Positions 43,824 through 53,799 of a stretch of DNA of 64,000 bases are shown piece by piece. The stretch covers positions 496,001 to 560,000 of the forward strand of contig NC_018868.3 in NCBI RefSeq assembly GCF_000305785.2. Direction: 5' to 3'. Position numbers and translations under genes: made by a program. The DNA is from Simiduia agarivorans SA1 = DSM 21679 (GTDB lineage Bacteria; Pseudomonadota; Gammaproteobacteria; Pseudomonadales; Cellvibrionaceae). Every line of letters begins with the position of its first letter. Within the stretch, counting starts at the first letter, position 1. The notes below the pieces were generated by a model that saw nothing but the letters and a program-made list of their open reading frames with translations, ran no database searches and was not told the origin of the DNA.

Positions 43824-46007
43824 ATGGCCCTTCCCGGTTTAAGTATCTTTTCCGGTGTTAACCGGCAGTCCCTTGCAGCCGGTGTGACCCAGCTGAAACA
43901 CGGCAGTATTGGTATTCCAATCCTGCTGCTGATGCTGTTGGGCATGATGACTCTGCCAGTACCGCCGTTCCTGCTGGATGTCTTCTTTTCGTTCAACATT
44001 GCGCTGAGTATCGTGGTCCTGCTCGTGGGCGTATATGCGCTCCGGCCTTTGGACTTTGCGGTATTTCCCACCATTCTGTTGGTGGCAACCTTGCTCCGGC
44101 TGGCACTTAATGTGGCGTCTACCCGCGTGGTGTTGTTGTATGGCCACGAAGGTGGCGATGCTGCCGGTAAGGTAATCGAAGCGTTCGGTGAAGTGGTTAT
44201 TGGCGGTAACTACGCGGTAGGCTTGGTGGTATTCCTGATTCTGATGATCATTAACTTTGTTGTGGTCACCAAAGGTGCCGGCCGGATTTCCGAGGTCAGT
44301 GCGCGTTTCACTCTGGATGCCATGCCCGGCAAACAGATGGCGATTGACGCCGACCTGAATGCCGGTCTGATCGATCAGGAAGAAGCCAAAATCCGACGTG
44401 CCGATGTGGCCTCTGAAGCCGATTTCTATGGCGCCATGGATGGTGCCAGCAAGTTTGTGCGCGGCGATGCTATCGCCGGCATCCTGATTTTGATCATCAA
44501 CGTGGTGGGCGGACTGGCTGTGGGTATGGCCCAACATCAGCTCGAATTTCAGGACGCCTTACAAAAATATATTTTGCTGACTATCGGCGACGGACTGGTT
44601 GCCCAGATTCCGTCTCTGCTGCTGTCTACCGCCGCCGCAATTCTGGTGACGCGGGTTAATTCTTCCGAAGACATGTCGCGTCAGGTGATGCGCCAAATGT
44701 TTGACTCGCCCAAGGCATTGGCGGTTTCGGCCTGCGTCCTGTTTGTGATGGGGTCAATTCCCGGTATGCCGCATCTGGCTTTTTTGGGGCTTGGGCTCAT
44801 CGCCGGCGGGCTTGCCTGGATGATTCACCGTCGTCGGAGTCAAGGCGAACTGGTGGCCGATGTGCCTCCTGGTACCAAATCGGCTGATGCTAAAAAAGCG
44901 CCAGTTTCCGCCAAGACCGACCAGACGCCGGCGCTCGAACACCAGCCGGCACCGGTAGAGGTGAGCTGGGAGGACGTAAAACCGGTGGACGTTATCGGGC
45001 TGGAAGTGGGTTATCGTCTGATCCCGATGGTGGACAAATCCCAGGGCGGCGAACTGCTTGGCCGGATAAGGGGCGTACGCAAAAAAATGTCGCAGGAAGT
45101 CGGCTTCTTAATCCCCACGGTACACATCCGCGACAATCTGGATCTGCTACCCAACCAATATCGTGTGACATTGATGGGGGTTACGGTGGCCGAGGAAGAG
45201 GTGCACCCGGATCGCGATCTGGCTATTAATCCCGGCCAGGTATTTGGCGATGTGGATGGGATCAAAACCAAAGATCCGGCTTTTGGTCTGCCCGCCATCT
45301 GGATTAAAACCAGTGAGCGGGATCATGCGCAAACGCTGGGCTACACCGTGGTAGATGCCTCAACCGTGGTGGCCACACACATCAATCAGTTACTCAGCCA
45401 GCACGTCAGCGAACTGCTTGGTTTGGAGGATGTGCAGAAGCTGGTGGATCTGCTCGCCAAAACCCATCCCAAACTGGCGGAGCACCTGATACCCGATAGC
45501 GTTACCCTCAAAATGCTACTGAAAATTCTGCAAATGCTGCTGGCCGAGCGCGTCAGTATCAAGGATATGCGCAGTATTGCCGAAGCTATTGCTGCCAATA
45601 GCGAAGGCTCTCCCGGGCCGGTGACTTTACTCACAGCGGTCAGGCAATCATTGTCGCGCCAGATCATTCAGGGCTTGGTAGGCAATGCGGTGGACATCCC
45701 GGTCATCACGCTTGATCCGGCGTTGGAACAGTTATTGCTGAAGACCTATCAGCAGAGTCAGAAATCTGGCGATGCATTGGGTGCGTTGGAGCCGGGGCTT
45801 GCGCAGAAGCTGAGAGAATCAGTGACGCAGGCCGCACAAAAACAGGAAGCCGCTGGCAACAGCGCAATCCTGTTGGTGGCAACGCAACTCCGGTATGAGT
45901 TGTCGCGTTTTCTCAGGACCTTTGCACCGGACCTCAACGTGCTGGGCTACAACGAGATACCCAACAACAAGCAGATTACGATTGTTGCGTCCGTGGGCGC
46001 AGACTAA
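43824..46007 (+). CDS. flhA: Flagellar export gate protein FlhA
   Basis: 727 residues. About eight membrane helices in the first 340 residues, including the FHIPEP region (LRLALNVASTRVVLL, FTLDAMPGKQMAIDADLNAGLI). The large cytoplasmic domain begins near 375 (VIGLEVGYRLIPMVD) and forms the nonameric ring docking export chaperones. Start ATG 43824; a spaced AAAGCG site precedes it. Confidence 0.96.
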   Translation: MALPGLSIFSGVNRQSLAAGVTQLKHGSIGIPILLLMLLGMMTLPVPPFLLDVFFSFNIALSIVVLLVGVYALRPLDFAVFPTILLVATLLRLALNVASTRVVLLYGHEGGDAAGKVIEAFGEVVIGGNYAVGLVVFLILMIINFVVVTKGAGRISEVSARFTLDAMPGKQMAIDADLNAGLIDQEEAKIRRADVASEADFYGAMDGASKFVRGDAIAGILILIINVVGGLAVGMAQHQLEFQDALQKYILLTIGDGLVAQIPSLLLSTAAAILVTRVNSSEDMSRQVMRQMFDSPKALAVSACVLFVMGSIPGMPHLAFLGLGLIAGGLAWMIHRRRSQGELVADVPPGTKSADAKKAPVSAKTDQTPALEHQPAPVEVSWEDVKPVDVIGLEVGYRLIPMVDKSQGGELLGRIRGVRKKMSQEVGFLIPTVHIRDNLDLLPNQYRVTLMGVTVAEEEVHPDRDLAINPGQVFGDVDGIKTKDPAFGLPAIWIKTSERDHAQTLGYTVVDASTVVATHINQLLSQHVSELLGLEDVQKLVDLLAKTHPKLAEHLIPDSVTLKMLLKILQMLLAERVSIKDMRSIAEAIAANSEGSPGPVTLLTAVRQSLSRQIIQGLVGNAVDIPVITLDPALEQLLLKTYQQSQKSGDALGALEPGLAQKLRESVTQAAQKQEAAGNSAILLVATQLRYELSRFLRTFAPDLNVLGYNEIPNNKQITIVASVGAD

Positions 46008-46027
46008 GTTAGGCGGGAGAATCGAAT

Positions 46028-47485
46028 ATGGCGACCAAGCGTATTGTGGCAGCCAACATGCGGCGCGCATTGGAAATTGCCCGTGAACAACTGGGCGAAA
46101 GCGCCATTATTTTGTCGACCAAGCGTCATCCCGACGGCGTCGAGCTGCTTGCCACACAAGAAACTGGCGGCCAGGTCCCGGAAGACCAGCGGGCGTTTGC
46201 GACTCAGCCCCAGCAACCTGAGGAGGCAGCAGCACCGCTTGCCAGCGACAATGCCTGGCAATTTCAGGATACGCTCGACAAACTGATCCGGGAAACGCCA
46301 TCTGAAGATCAGCCTGCAGGGCTGCAACGGGCGGCAGAAATCGAACGTGCCCGGCGCAAGCTGGAGGCCAAGGCCACCGCACCTAAGCTGAATGTATTCG
46401 GCCAGCCCGTCAGTGAACGTTTCAGCGCAGATCAGACCACACAATCGCTTGGGCAGCCCGGTGATCTGTGGGCATCGCAATTGAGTCATCCCGGTCGTGA
46501 GCCCGAGCAGGCAGCGGCGTCGGTTACACCGGTTGCGGTCGATGAGCCCTACGTACGCAAACGCTACGATGCCGACGCGGCGACGGAACAGATGGATCAG
46601 CTTAAAAATGAGCTGGCCCAGATGCGGCAGCTGTTGGCAGAGCGCCTCTCAGCCGATACCGCCACCCCGGCAACCCAATCCCTGAAAACCAAACTCGGTC
46701 ACCTGGGGCTACCAGCGTTTCTGTGCGAGCGACTGGTGGCGGGTGTTAATACCGAGTCCGGTTCAGAACAGATGTGGGCAGAGGCACTCGCGTTGCTGGC
46801 ACAACGGTTACCGGTCAACGCAAAGGACTGGGTTGCACAGGGTGGGGTATATGCCTTTGTGGGGCCCACTGGCGTCGGCAAAACGACTACATTGGCCAAA
46901 ATGGCAGTACGTTATGCAATGGTGCACGGTGTCGAGTCCATTGGCCTGATCAGCATCGATCAATACCGACTTGCCGCGCATGAGCAATTGAATGCACTTG
47001 GTCAGATTCTCGGAATACCGGTTTCCGTTCCCTCGGCCGGACAAACGCTGGCCCAATTGGTGAAGAGTCTGTCCGGTAAGTCCCTGATTCTCATTGATAC
47101 CGCGGGATTGAGGCCCGGTGATGAACGATTGACACGTCAACAAGCCGCCTTGGCCGCGGTCAAGGGCATGAACACCCTGCTGGTCATGGCGGCAAATAGC
47201 CAGATTCAGGCGCAAAAAGCGTGTTTTCATGCCTATTTACCGAAAGAAGGGCGCCAAGGGTTGGTTTTAACCAAATTGGATGAGGCCATTTCCCTGGGGG
47301 AAACCCTGGGACTGGTCATGAACAAAAGGACACCAGTGCTCTATACCACCGCGGGACAGGAGATCCCGCAGGATCTGGATGTGGCCAAAGGACACAAACT
47401 GGTCGCCTGTGCCGTGCAAAAGCTGGCCGAAGCTACCGCCACACATAAAGCACAGGGGCAGCAGCTTCGGGCTGAGCATCTATAA
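46028..47485 (+). CDS. flhF: Polar flagellum placement GTPase FlhF
   Basis: 485 residues. N-terminal B domain (MATKRIVAANMRRALEIAREQLGESAIILST), variable middle, and a C-terminal SRP-type NG GTPase domain with the P loop GPTGVGKTTTLAKM at about residue 277, then ISIDQYRLAAHEQL, IDTAGL and LTKLDEA. FlhF marks the pole and recruits FliF. Its presence with FleN points to polar rather than peritrichous flagella. Confidence 0.96.
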   Translation: MATKRIVAANMRRALEIAREQLGESAIILSTKRHPDGVELLATQETGGQVPEDQRAFATQPQQPEEAAAPLASDNAWQFQDTLDKLIRETPSEDQPAGLQRAAEIERARRKLEAKATAPKLNVFGQPVSERFSADQTTQSLGQPGDLWASQLSHPGREPEQAAASVTPVAVDEPYVRKRYDADAATEQMDQLKNELAQMRQLLAERLSADTATPATQSLKTKLGHLGLPAFLCERLVAGVNTESGSEQMWAEALALLAQRLPVNAKDWVAQGGVYAFVGPTGVGKTTTLAKMAVRYAMVHGVESIGLISIDQYRLAAHEQLNALGQILGIPVSVPSAGQTLAQLVKSLSGKSLILIDTAGLRPGDERLTRQQAALAAVKGMNTLLVMAANSQIQAQKACFHAYLPKEGRQGLVLTKLDEAISLGETLGLVMNKRTPVLYTTAGQEIPQDLDVAKGHKLVACAVQKLAEATATHKAQGQQLRAEHL

Positions 47486-47515
47486 TCAAAGCAGTAACCA
47501 GTAGTGGGAGTCATT

Positions 47516-48340
47516 ATGGGGCATCAGCCTGTTCAGGTCATCGCGGTAACCGGCGGAAAGGGCGGTGTAGGCAAGAGCAATATATCCGTCAATCTGTCGA
47601 TAGCGTTGGCCCAATCCGGCAAGCGCGTCATGCTCTTGGATGCCGACCTCGGGCTGGCCAACATCGACGTATTGTTGGGGATCAGGGCCGACAAAACCCT
47701 GTCTGATGTGCTGAGTGGTGGCTGCAGCCTGCGGGATGTACTGATTACGGGCCCTGGCGGTATCCGTATTGTGCCGGCTTCCTCAGGCGTGCAGAAGATG
47801 GCCTCACTCAGCCCACAGCAACACGGAGCATTGATTCGCGCCTTCAGCGATCTGTCTGACCAACTCGATGTCCTCGTTATCGACACTGCGGCTGGGATCA
47901 GCGATACCGTGATCAGCTTTGTCAGGGCCGCCAATGAAGCGCTGGTGGTGGTGTGCGATGAGCCGTCTTCGGTGACCGATGCCTACGCCCTCATCAAGTT
48001 GCTCAATAAAGATGCGGGCATGCAGCGATTCCGGGTTGTGGCCAATATGACCCGGTCTGCTAATGAAGGCAAACAACTGGTCAACCGGCTGCAGTTGGTG
48101 TGCGATAAATTCCTGAACGTGACATTGCATTTTGAAGGCGCAGTCCCGTTTGACGAAAACCTCCGCAAAGCTGTGCAGCACCAGCGTGCGCTGATCGAAT
48201 ACGCGCCTTCCAGTAAAGCCGCTACCGCCATCCGTTGCTTGGCAGAGCGGGTCCTGAGCTGGCCTTTGCCCAAAGCGGCCAGCGGTCAACTCGAGTTCTT
48301 TGTGGAACGCCTGTTGGCGACCTCAACGGCAGATGTTTAA
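47516..48340 (+). CDS. fleN: Flagellar number regulator FleN (FlhG)
   Basis: 274 residues from ATG 47516 (a GTG at 47504 is in frame). MinD/ParA-type ATPase with deviant Walker A GGKGGVGKSNIS, DADLGLANIDVLLG and IDTAAGISDTV. In Pseudomonas it binds FleQ and stimulates the FlhF GTPase to keep flagellar number low. It overlaps the fliA start by one base. Confidence 0.94.
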   Translation: MGHQPVQVIAVTGGKGGVGKSNISVNLSIALAQSGKRVMLLDADLGLANIDVLLGIRADKTLSDVLSGGCSLRDVLITGPGGIRIVPASSGVQKMASLSPQQHGALIRAFSDLSDQLDVLVIDTAAGISDTVISFVRAANEALVVVCDEPSSVTDAYALIKLLNKDAGMQRFRVVANMTRSANEGKQLVNRLQLVCDKFLNVTLHFEGAVPFDENLRKAVQHQRALIEYAPSSKAATAIRCLAERVLSWPLPKAASGQLEFFVERLLATSTADV

Positions 48341-49089
48341 TGGCAGCGCTTGAGGGATTGGCCATGTACCAGCAGGACCCGACGCCAGCTGAGTCACAGA
48401 TCCGGGTAGAGGACTACGCACCGTTGGTAAAGCGTATTGCCTACCATCTGATGCTGAGAATGCCGGCCAGCGTACTGGTGGATGACCTGATTCAGGCCGG
48501 CATGATTGGCTTGCTGGAAGCAGCACAGAAATTTGACGCATCCAAAGGGGCCAGTTTTGAGACCTATGCCGGAATCCGTATCCGGGGTGCCATCATGGAT
48601 GAAACCCGTAAGGGCGACTGGGTTCCCCGTTCGGTGCACCGCAATGCGCGCAAAATTGCCGAGGTCACGCGGCAATTGGAAGCCAGTCTAGGGCGCGATG
48701 CAGCGGAAAAGGAAATCGCCGATGCGATGGCGCTGTCGCTGGATGACTACCGTGCCATGTTGACCGATACGGCGCACAGCAGGCTATTCAGTTATGAGGA
48801 ATCTGCCGGTGATGATGAGGCTGGCATTGCGGAAGGCGCAGGCAGCATGGGCCTTGAAGCGCCGTCAGACGCCTTTGAGCGACAGGCGCTAAAGCAATCG
48901 CTGGCGCAGGCGATAACCCAACTACCGGAACGCGAACAACTGGTACTCAGTCTTTATTATGACGAAGAGCTCAATCTCAAAGAGATTGGCCAGGTACTGG
49001 GTGTGAGCGAATCCCGGGTTTCCCAGATTCATTCCCAGGCTGCCGGTCGCCTCCGGGCAAAGCTGACAGGCTGGAAGGGTGGACTTTAG
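48340..49089 (+). CDS. fliA: Flagellar sigma factor FliA (sigma-28)
   Basis: 249 residues from ATG 48340, which overlaps the fleN stop and gives an N-terminus (MAALEGLAMYQQ) parallel to the Pseudomonas protein; ATG 48364, with GAGGG upstream, is a fair alternative. Region 2 (YAPLVKRIAYHLMLRMPASV, DLIQAGMIGLLEAA), region 3 and region 4 (LPEREQLVLSLYYDEELNLKEI, GVSESRVSQIHSQA) are intact. Two FliA-type promoters are present in the window. Confidence 0.96.
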   Translation: MAALEGLAMYQQDPTPAESQIRVEDYAPLVKRIAYHLMLRMPASVLVDDLIQAGMIGLLEAAQKFDASKGASFETYAGIRIRGAIMDETRKGDWVPRSVHRNARKIAEVTRQLEASLGRDAAEKEIADAMALSLDDYRAMLTDTAHSRLFSYEESAGDDEAGIAEGAGSMGLEAPSDAFERQALKQSLAQAITQLPEREQLVLSLYYDEELNLKEIGQVLGVSESRVSQIHSQAAGRLRAKLTGWKGGL

Positions 49090-49206
49090 CCTGTTTGGCT
49101 ACTATTTCGCCGTTCTTATAACGAAATGATAAACAAAACTGGTAGCCGTGATTTCAGCTACTAGACTGATGAAAAGAGCGTCCAGCAGGGTACGACGGAG
49201 GTTGCT

Positions 49207-49590
49207 TTGGACAAGAACATGAAAATCCTGATCGTTGATGATTTTTCCACCATGCGGCGGATTATCAAGAATCTGTTGCGCGATCTGGGCTTTAGCAACA
49301 CCCAAGAGGCCGATGACGGGGCTACGGCGCTGCCGATGCTCAAGTCTGGCGACTTCGATTTTTTGGTGACTGACTGGAATATGCCCGGGATGACCGGAAT
49401 CGAGCTGCTTAAGCAGGTCAGGGCAGACGAAAAGCTGGCGTCTTTGCCGGTGTTAATGGTGACTGCAGAAGCCAAAAGGGATCAGATTATTGAGGCTGCG
49501 CAGGCCGGGGTCAGTGGCTATGTAGTCAAGCCGTTTACCGCCCAGGTACTGAAGGAAAAGATCGACAAGATTTTTGAGCGCGTAGGCTGA
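49207..49590 (+). CDS. cheY: Chemotaxis response regulator CheY
   Basis: 127 residues using TTG 49207: GGAGG (49197-49201) is 5 nt upstream of it and 17 nt from the first in-frame ATG (49219), which would give the more common start MKILIVDD. Phospho-acceptor Asp is in [10 protein letters not shown] (residue 56 by this numbering), with VTAEA and KPF conserved. It binds FliM to reverse the motor. First gene of a chemotaxis operon. Confidence 0.95.
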   Translation: MDKNMKILIVDDFSTMRRIIKNLLRDLGFSNTQEADDGATALPMLKSGDFDFLVTDWNMPGMTGIELLKQVRADEKLASLPVLMVTAEAKRDQIIEAAQAGVSGYVVKPFTAQVLKEKIDKIFERVG

Positions 49591-49643
49591 TTCTTCACGC
49601 AACCGGCTGACGCCGGCGACTTTTCCCTAATGGCATCGATTTC

Positions 49644-50420
49644 ATGGCAAAAGAGCAATACCAAAAAGGCAATGACGAATTCGTTGCGGAGCTGCGGGAC
49701 TGCGCCAAGCTCCTGATTGAAAAGCTTCAGGGCGATCAATTCGATGAGGCGTCCCGCCTGATCGAACAAATCATCGAAAGTCGCGACCGTCATTTGTTCC
49801 ATAACGTGGGCAAACTGACGCGTGGACTGCACGATGCGATTAAAAACTTCAATGTCGATTCTGGTGTAACGGATTCCGATGCGATCTCTGACGCTAGCGA
49901 TCGTCTCAACTATGTTCTGCGCCTGACGCAGGACGCTGCCAATAAAACCATGGATAAAGTGGAGGCCTGTGCACCCATCGCGGTGGAATTGGGTCAGGAA
50001 GCAGCGACGCTGGGCGAAAGCTGGCGCGCTTTAAAACGCCGGGAGCTGAGTGCAGATGACTTCCGCGATTTGTATCAGCGAATTGACCAGTTTCTCGGGC
50101 AGATCGAGGCCAGCGCCGGCATTCTGAATGGCAATTTGCAGGACATTATTCTGGAGCAAGGGTATCAGGATCTCACCGGCCAAGTGCTGAAAAAGGTGAT
50201 TGATCTGGTTTCGGATGTGGAAAGCCAGCTGGTTGGTTTGGTGCGCATCGCAGGGCAAGTTGAAGAAATTACAGGAATCGACTTTCCGGCCGATAAACAG
50301 GAGGCCAGCGGGAAATCTGGCAGCGAAGCTGAGGGGCCGCAGATTCACGCCGACAAGCGCGAAGATGTGGTGTCCGGGCAGGATGATGTGGACGATCTGC
50401 TGTCCAGCTTAGGATTCTGA
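49644..50420 (+). CDS. cheZ: CheY-P phosphatase CheZ
   Basis: 258 residues, mostly helical. The catalytic segment ILEQGYQDLTGQVLKKVIDLV (near 170-190) contains the conserved Asp and Gln that position water for CheY-P hydrolysis, and the extreme C-terminus (GQDDVDDLLSSLGF) is the CheY-binding amphipathic peptide. Gap of 45 nt to cheA. Confidence 0.95.
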   Translation: MAKEQYQKGNDEFVAELRDCAKLLIEKLQGDQFDEASRLIEQIIESRDRHLFHNVGKLTRGLHDAIKNFNVDSGVTDSDAISDASDRLNYVLRLTQDAANKTMDKVEACAPIAVELGQEAATLGESWRALKRRELSADDFRDLYQRIDQFLGQIEASAGILNGNLQDIILEQGYQDLTGQVLKKVIDLVSDVESQLVGLVRIAGQVEEITGIDFPADKQEASGKSGSEAEGPQIHADKREDVVSGQDDVDDLLSSLGF

Positions 50421-50465
50421 AATTATCAGACCAGCTATATAACGTTGGTCAACGAGGAGCGCTGA

Positions 50466-52715
50466 ATGGGTTTTGGCGATGACGAAGATATTTTGCAAGA
50501 CTTCCTGGTGGAAGCCGGCGAGATATTGGAAAAATTGTCTGAACAGCTGGTTGAGCTGGAGCGTCAGCCCGACGACCGCGACCTGTTGAATGCGATTTTC
50601 CGGGGATTTCATACCGTTAAGGGTGGTGCCGGTTTTTTGCAGTTGGGCGCCATGGTCGACTGTTGCCACGTAACAGAAAATTTATTCGACATCTTGCGCA
50701 CAGGCAAACGGTCGGTAACTCCGGAGCTGATGGACGTGGTGTTGCAGGCTCTGGATGCGGTTAACCACCAGTTTGAGGAAGTTCAGGCCAGAGAAGCGCC
50801 CACGCCGGCAAATCCGGAATTGATTCACCAGCTCGAGCGTTTGGTCAATCTCGAAGACCTTAACGAATCGAGTGACGGCGCAGATTCCGAGCCGGCAGAG
50901 CCGGATCAGAGTGACTCAGATGTCGAAGCGGTGCAGGCAGAGGCTCCAGCACCCGGTGATGATATTACCGATGCCGAATTTAACGAATTGCTGGACGCTA
51001 TTGATCCGCCATCATCTCCTGCGGCGAAAGATCCGGCGCCAGCGTCGGCTGCCACTGACGATATCACTGAAGAAGAGTTTGAATCTATCCTGGATCAGTT
51101 GCACGGCAAGGGCAAAGGCCCGGGTGCTACAGCGCCCAGTGCCAGCCCGGCACCAGCCAGTCAAAGCGACGATATCTCCGAGGATGAGTTCGAAGCTTTG
51201 CTCGATCAGCTTCATGGTAAAGGCAAGGGGCCGGGCAAAACGGCACCGCCTCCACCCAAAGCACCCGCTGCTGCAGCCGGGGGCGGAGACACTATCACCG
51301 AAGATGAATTTGAAGCGCTGCTCGACGAGTTGCACGGCAGCGGCAAAGGCCCAGGGGCCAAAGGTGGCGCGGTAGCGGCGCCCGCGGCCAGCGCTGCACC
51401 AAAACCGGGTCCCACGCCAAAACCGACGCCTGCAGCGGCGCCAAAACCGGCGGCCAAGCCCACTCCTAAACCCACTGCGGCAGCAACACCCGCGCCTTCG
51501 GTACCAGCGAAGGCCCCGGCACGGGATAACAATCCACCACCCGCTGCGGAAACCACGGTTCGGGTCGATACACAGCGGCTCGACGATATCATGAATATGG
51601 TGGGCGAATTGGTGCTGGTACGAAACCGACTGGTGCGGTTAGGCGCTAATACCAACGACGAATCGCTCAGTAAGGCCGTGAGCAATCTGGATGTGGTTAC
51701 TGCAGACTTGCAGACATCGGTAATGAAAACCCGGATGCAGCCAATCAAGAAAGTGTTTGGTCGCTTTCCCAGGGTAGTACGGGATCTGGCGCGCAATCTT
51801 AAAAAAGAAATCAATCTCGAGCTTCAGGGCGAAGAAACCGATCTGGACAAAAACCTGGTGGAAGCACTGGCCGATCCCCTGGTTCACCTGGTGCGTAATT
51901 CGGTTGACCACGGTATCGAGCTGCCCGACGTGCGCGAGAAAAGCGGAAAGTCCCGGGTTGGTAAAGTCATACTGGCCGCCGAACAGGAAGGCGATCATAT
52001 TCTGTTGTCTATCACAGATGACGGCGGCGGTATGGATCCCGAGAAATTAAAGGAAAAAGCGGTAGAGAAGGGCGTATTGGACGAGGACGCAGCACAGCGC
52101 CTGAGTGACGTAGAAGCGTTTTCTTTGATCTTTGCGCCGGGCTTCTCCACTAAAACCGAGATCTCTGATGTGTCCGGCCGCGGCGTCGGTATGGACGTGG
52201 TGAAAACCAAAATTACCCAGTTGAATGGCTCCATTGAGATACGTTCAAAACTCGGTGAAGGCACCCGCATTATTATTAAGGTACCGCTTACACTCGCCAT
52301 TATGCCCACACTGATGATTATGCTGGGCAAGCAAACATTTGCGCTGCCACTGGTGAGCGTCAACGAGATATTCCACATGGACCTCACCCGCATCAATGTG
52401 GTCGACGGTCAGGAGTGTGTCACAGTACGGGATAAAGCTGTTCCGGTGTTCCACCTGAAACGCTGGCTGGTCAAAGGCGCAACCAAAGAAGCCCAGCCGA
52501 AAGAGGCCCATGTAGTAATCGTCAATGTAGGCACTCAACGCATGGGGTTCGTGGTTGATCAATTAATCGGCCAGGAAGAGGTGGTTATCAAGCCTCTGGG
52601 CAAAATGTTGCAGGGCACGCCGGGTATGGCTGGTGCCACCATTACCGGGGACGGCACAATTGCGTTAATTCTCGATGTGCCAAGCATGCTCAAGCGGTAT
52701 GCCGGTCGCCGGTAA
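50466..52715 (+). CDS. cheA: Chemotaxis histidine kinase CheA
   Basis: 749 residues. HPt domain with His49 (FHTVKGGAGFLQ), long linker about 140-360, dimerisation domain (RLDDIMNMVGELVLVRNRL), ATPase domain (VHLVRNSVDHGIE, DDGGGMDPEKL, SGRGVGMDVVK) and CheW-like domain at the end. No recognisable CheY-binding P2 domain is seen; instead the linker holds four copies of an acidic ITEDEFEALLDQLHGKGKGPG-type motif near residues 165, 197, 235 and 274, followed by a Pro/Ala/Lys-rich stretch. Confidence 0.95.
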   Translation: MGFGDDEDILQDFLVEAGEILEKLSEQLVELERQPDDRDLLNAIFRGFHTVKGGAGFLQLGAMVDCCHVTENLFDILRTGKRSVTPELMDVVLQALDAVNHQFEEVQAREAPTPANPELIHQLERLVNLEDLNESSDGADSEPAEPDQSDSDVEAVQAEAPAPGDDITDAEFNELLDAIDPPSSPAAKDPAPASAATDDITEEEFESILDQLHGKGKGPGATAPSASPAPASQSDDISEDEFEALLDQLHGKGKGPGKTAPPPPKAPAAAAGGGDTITEDEFEALLDELHGSGKGPGAKGGAVAAPAASAAPKPGPTPKPTPAAAPKPAAKPTPKPTAAATPAPSVPAKAPARDNNPPPAAETTVRVDTQRLDDIMNMVGELVLVRNRLVRLGANTNDESLSKAVSNLDVVTADLQTSVMKTRMQPIKKVFGRFPRVVRDLARNLKKEINLELQGEETDLDKNLVEALADPLVHLVRNSVDHGIELPDVREKSGKSRVGKVILAAEQEGDHILLSITDDGGGMDPEKLKEKAVEKGVLDEDAAQRLSDVEAFSLIFAPGFSTKTEISDVSGRGVGMDVVKTKITQLNGSIEIRSKLGEGTRIIIKVPLTLAIMPTLMIMLGKQTFALPLVSVNEIFHMDLTRINVVDGQECVTVRDKAVPVFHLKRWLVKGATKEAQPKEAHVVIVNVGTQRMGFVVDQLIGQEEVVIKPLGKMLQGTPGMAGATITGDGTIALILDVPSMLKRYAGRR

Positions 52716-52768
52716 TGCCTGCATCTCACGCGAGAAAAGCAGTAGCGTAATAGGATACGGGGGTATTA

Positions 52769-53796
52769 ATGGTCATCAAGGTTCTCATCGTTGATGACTC
52801 TAACGTTTTTTTCAGCAGCGGTTAACGGAAATCATTAATGCGGATGCTCGCTTTAAGGTAGTTGGCAAGGCGTCCAACGGCAGGGAGGGCGTGGAGAAGG
52901 CTAGAGCACTGAAGCCCGACGTAATTACCATGGATTACGAAATGCCGATGATGGATGGCGTAACCGCCGTTCGCCAGATCATGGCAGAAAATCCAACACC
53001 GATTCTTATGTTTTCCTCCTTGACCTACGAGGGTGCGCGCACGACGCTCGATGCGCTTGACGCCGGTGCCGTGGATTTTCTGCCGAAAAATTTCTCCGAG
53101 GTGTCCAGTAACTCAGCGGCACTCAAAGCAAAATTGCACCAGAAACTGGCTCAGATAGCGCGAAAAACGGCTGCAACACAGACACCGATGGTGAAGCCGG
53201 TGGACGTCCCAAAAGTGGCCAATATCAAAGGCCAGATTCGATTAGTGGTGATTGGTGCTTCAACCGGCGGTCCGCTGGCAGTCACTGAAGTTGTGCGCAA
53301 TCTGCCCGCCAATTTTCCGCTACCGGTCATTCTGGTGTTGCACATGCCGGAGAATTTTACCCGAGCGTTTGCCGAGCGGTTGGATAAACAGTCCCGGGTT
53401 AAAGTAAAAGAGGCCACGGATAATGACCTTTTGGTACCCGGTACGGTGTTGTTGGCACCCGGTGGTAAGCAAACCATCTTGCACCCGGTGAACAAGCAGA
53501 CCATCAGCGTTATCGATGGTGATGACCGGGTGAATTATAAACCCTGTGTCGATATCACGCTGGCCAGCGCAGCCAAGGCTCAGGGCGCCGGCCTGTTAGG
53601 TGTGATAATGACCGGCATGGGCAGTGACGGTCGCGATGGTGCCCGGCTGGTTAAGCAGCAACGCGGGCACATTTGGACCCAGGACGAAGACAGTTGCGTT
53701 ATCTACGGCATGCCGCAGGCGGTAGTGCGCGAAGGGTTGTCGGATCGGGTATGCAAGTTAGCAGAGCTCAGTCGGCTTCTGAGTACGGAGCTTTAA
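52769..53796 (+). CDS. cheB: Chemotaxis methylesterase CheB, reading frame broken by an apparent -1 frameshift
   Basis: The frame from ATG 52769 (MVIKVLIVDDSNVFF) stops at TAA 52823-52825. A -1 shift at T7 (52806-52812) restores QQRLTEIINADARFK and the whole protein, giving 342 residues. The heptamer is T_TTT_TTC in phase, a canonical slippery sequence. Restored receiver has phospho-acceptor Asp56 (VITMDYEMPMMDG); the methylesterase domain has GASTGG, the HMPENFT segment and MTGMGSDGRDGA. So either one T is missing (real mutation or sequencing error) or the gene is translated by programmed slippage. Without it, the GTG at 52891 would yield a receiver-truncated protein. Confidence 0.85.
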
Positions 53797-53799
53797 CCT

